Shown one piece after another: positions 63,207 through 64,000 of a DNA stretch of 64,000 nt (positions are counted from its first letter, which is position 1; each line of letters opens with the position of its first letter). The translations under genes were made by a program, and so were the position numbers. The stretch spans positions 434,001 through 498,000 of the forward strand of contig NZ_NTLB01000005.1 of the NCBI RefSeq assembly GCF_002514725.1, in the 5' to 3' direction. The notes below the pieces were generated by a model. The model had not been told where the DNA came from. It saw nothing but the letters and a program-made list of their open reading frames with translations, and ran no database searches. The stretch is from Mangrovitalea sediminis (GTDB taxonomy: Bacteria > Pseudomonadota > Gammaproteobacteria > Pseudomonadales > Oleiphilaceae).

Positions 63207-64000
63207 TTAGCGGTACCAAAGGATCAGGGGCGTTTCCAAAGGGATATTGACCCCGGCATGCGCGGGCACCACTCGCGGTGTATAGACGTTTGCCGCCCTG
63301 ACCGCCGGTATGAGGGCATGGTAGTTGTAAGCGTTGGTCGCGCCCGTCAGCGCTTCCCCCCGAGCCATGGATATGATCTCGACGCCATCGCCATCCGCGT
63401 AGAGTTGAACGTCTACCAGCTCAGGAGAGATGCCGTCCAGGTATACCTGGACATCGAAACGATGATGATCGTCCGTCGATTGTGTTGCGACATTGCCGAA
63501 ATGCAGCCGGGGCCAATGATTCGCCAATGAGCGATGCCAATCATTGATCGCTTTCGCGGTATCGATGGAACGATCCTTTCCGGCCAGAGCCAGCGGCAGG
63601 TAATAGGACTGCACGTATTCCTGCAACATCCTGTTGCTGGAATAGCGCGGAGTCAGATGAGCCATGCTCTCACGCATCATCGCAATCCAATCCCGCGGCA
63701 AACCCTGCTCATCACGCCGGTAGAAACTCGGTACTACCGCATGCTCCAGAATCCGATACAGGGCCTCTGCATCGGCCAGATCGCCCGATGCCTCACTGAA
63801 GTGTTCGGTATCATCGCCAACCGCCCAACCCAGTTCGTTACTAAAGGCTTCAGCCCACCACCCATCGAGCACCGAGAGGTTGAGACCACCATTAACGAGA
63901 ACCTTCATTCCGCTGGTACCACATGCCTCCCAGGGACGGCGCGGCGTATTGATCCAGACATCGACACCCTGTACCAGTTGCTCGGCAACGCCAAGATCGT
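63207..64000 (-). CDS. glgP: Alpha-glucan (glycogen) phosphorylase, C-terminal part (runs off the window)
   Basis: The frame is open from the stop at 63207 to the window end, so the N-terminal part is missing. The visible ~264 residues include the PLP-binding lysine region ACGTSGMKVLVNGGLNLS preceded by VDVWINTPRRPWE, the mark of the short TIGR02094-type phosphorylases. It releases glucose-1-phosphate from glycogen or maltodextrins, which phosphoglucomutase (encoded some 22 kb away) would convert. The C-terminus is beta-rich (DVQVYLDGISPELVDVQLYA). Confidence 0.93.
   Translation of the reverse strand, partial: DLGVAEQLVQGVDVWINTPRRPWEACGTSGMKVLVNGGLNLSVLDGWWAEAFSNELGWAVGDDTEHFSEASGDLADAEALYRILEHAVVPSFYRRDEQGLPRDWIAMMRESMAHLTPRYSSNRMLQEYVQSYYLPLALAGKDRSIDTAKAINDWHRSLANHWPRLHFGNVATQSTDDHHRFDVQVYLDGISPELVDVQLYADGDGVEIISMARGEALTGATNAYNYHALIPAVRAANVYTPRVVPAHAGVNIPLETPLILWYR

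Noticed and set aside
1-64000. tRNA or rRNA genes, CRISPR arrays, IS elements, phage or integrase genes
   Set aside because: Scanning by eye found no T-loop signatures with matching stems, no regularly spaced direct repeats and no transposase or integrase motifs. A tRNAscan or repeat search could still find something missed.

Overview
The window looks like the chromosome of a free-living, motile, Gram-negative gammaproteobacterium. This is judged from gene content and family variants (YcjX/YcjF, ZnuABC with a Zur-like palindrome, HsbR/HsbA-type partner switching, SCO1/PCuAC copper chaperones, a MexB/AcrB-type RND pump, lipoproteins with lipoboxes). A plant/fungal-type (P3A) proton-pumping P-type ATPase, a Kup potassium transporter and a Ca2+(Na+)/H+ antiporter suggest pH or ion stress and would suit an acid-tolerant or halotolerant lineage; that is inference. 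I see no tRNA, rRNA, CRISPR array, IS element, integrase or phage gene. The window reads as ordinary chromosome rich in signalling genes.

Layout. 1-2.4 kb: ycjF (cut by the window edge), ycjX and a PilZ gene, all on the minus strand. 2.8-4 kb: serA. 4-8.7 kb: a large multi-sensor diguanylate cyclase with a globin-like domain, divergent from an HD-GYP phosphodiesterase. 8.8-20.6 kb: one minus-strand chemotaxis operon read as small MCP, STAS protein, receiver-PP2C-ATPase regulator, cheY, cheA, cheW, PAS-containing MCP, cheR, cheD, cheB. 20.9-27.3 kb: a signalling cassette of solute-binding protein, sensor kinase, Rcp1-like receiver and REC-PAS-PAS-GGDEF-EAL protein. 27.5-31 kb: a metallo-hydrolase and a znuABC-like metal importer with a palindrome inside its promoter. 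31.4-35.8 kb: an RND efflux pair with a perfect inverted repeat over its predicted transcription start and a strong terminator at its end. 35.9-41.5 kb: PGDYG-type protein, class II amidotransferase, proton ATPase, phosphoglucomutase. 41.7-46 kb: an amino-acid ABC importer (aapJQMP order) with an intra-operon hairpin. 46.8-53.8 kb: cytochrome b561, cation/proton antiporter, recQ, DUF4442 protein, SCO1 and PCuAC copper chaperones and two proteins of unknown role. 54-63 kb: shikimate kinase, a GAF-PAS-GGDEF cyclase, a lytic transglycosylase, kup, a LOG-family protein, a beta-CASP metallo-hydrolase and marC. The right edge cuts an alpha-glucan phosphorylase.

How the genes work together. Six proteins make, break or probably bind c-di-GMP (one PilZ, three GGDEF, one of which also has EAL, and one HD-GYP), and most of them flank the chemotaxis and partner-switching operon. 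The first 27 kb therefore looks like a decision hub between motile and sessile states, joining MCP/CheA input, an HsbR-like phosphatase/kinase and local c-di-GMP control. Phosphoglucomutase and glucan phosphorylase both belong to glycogen turnover but are not adjacent.

Where the upstream-most start lacked a ribosome binding site and an internal start had one, the internal start was used; the entries say so.
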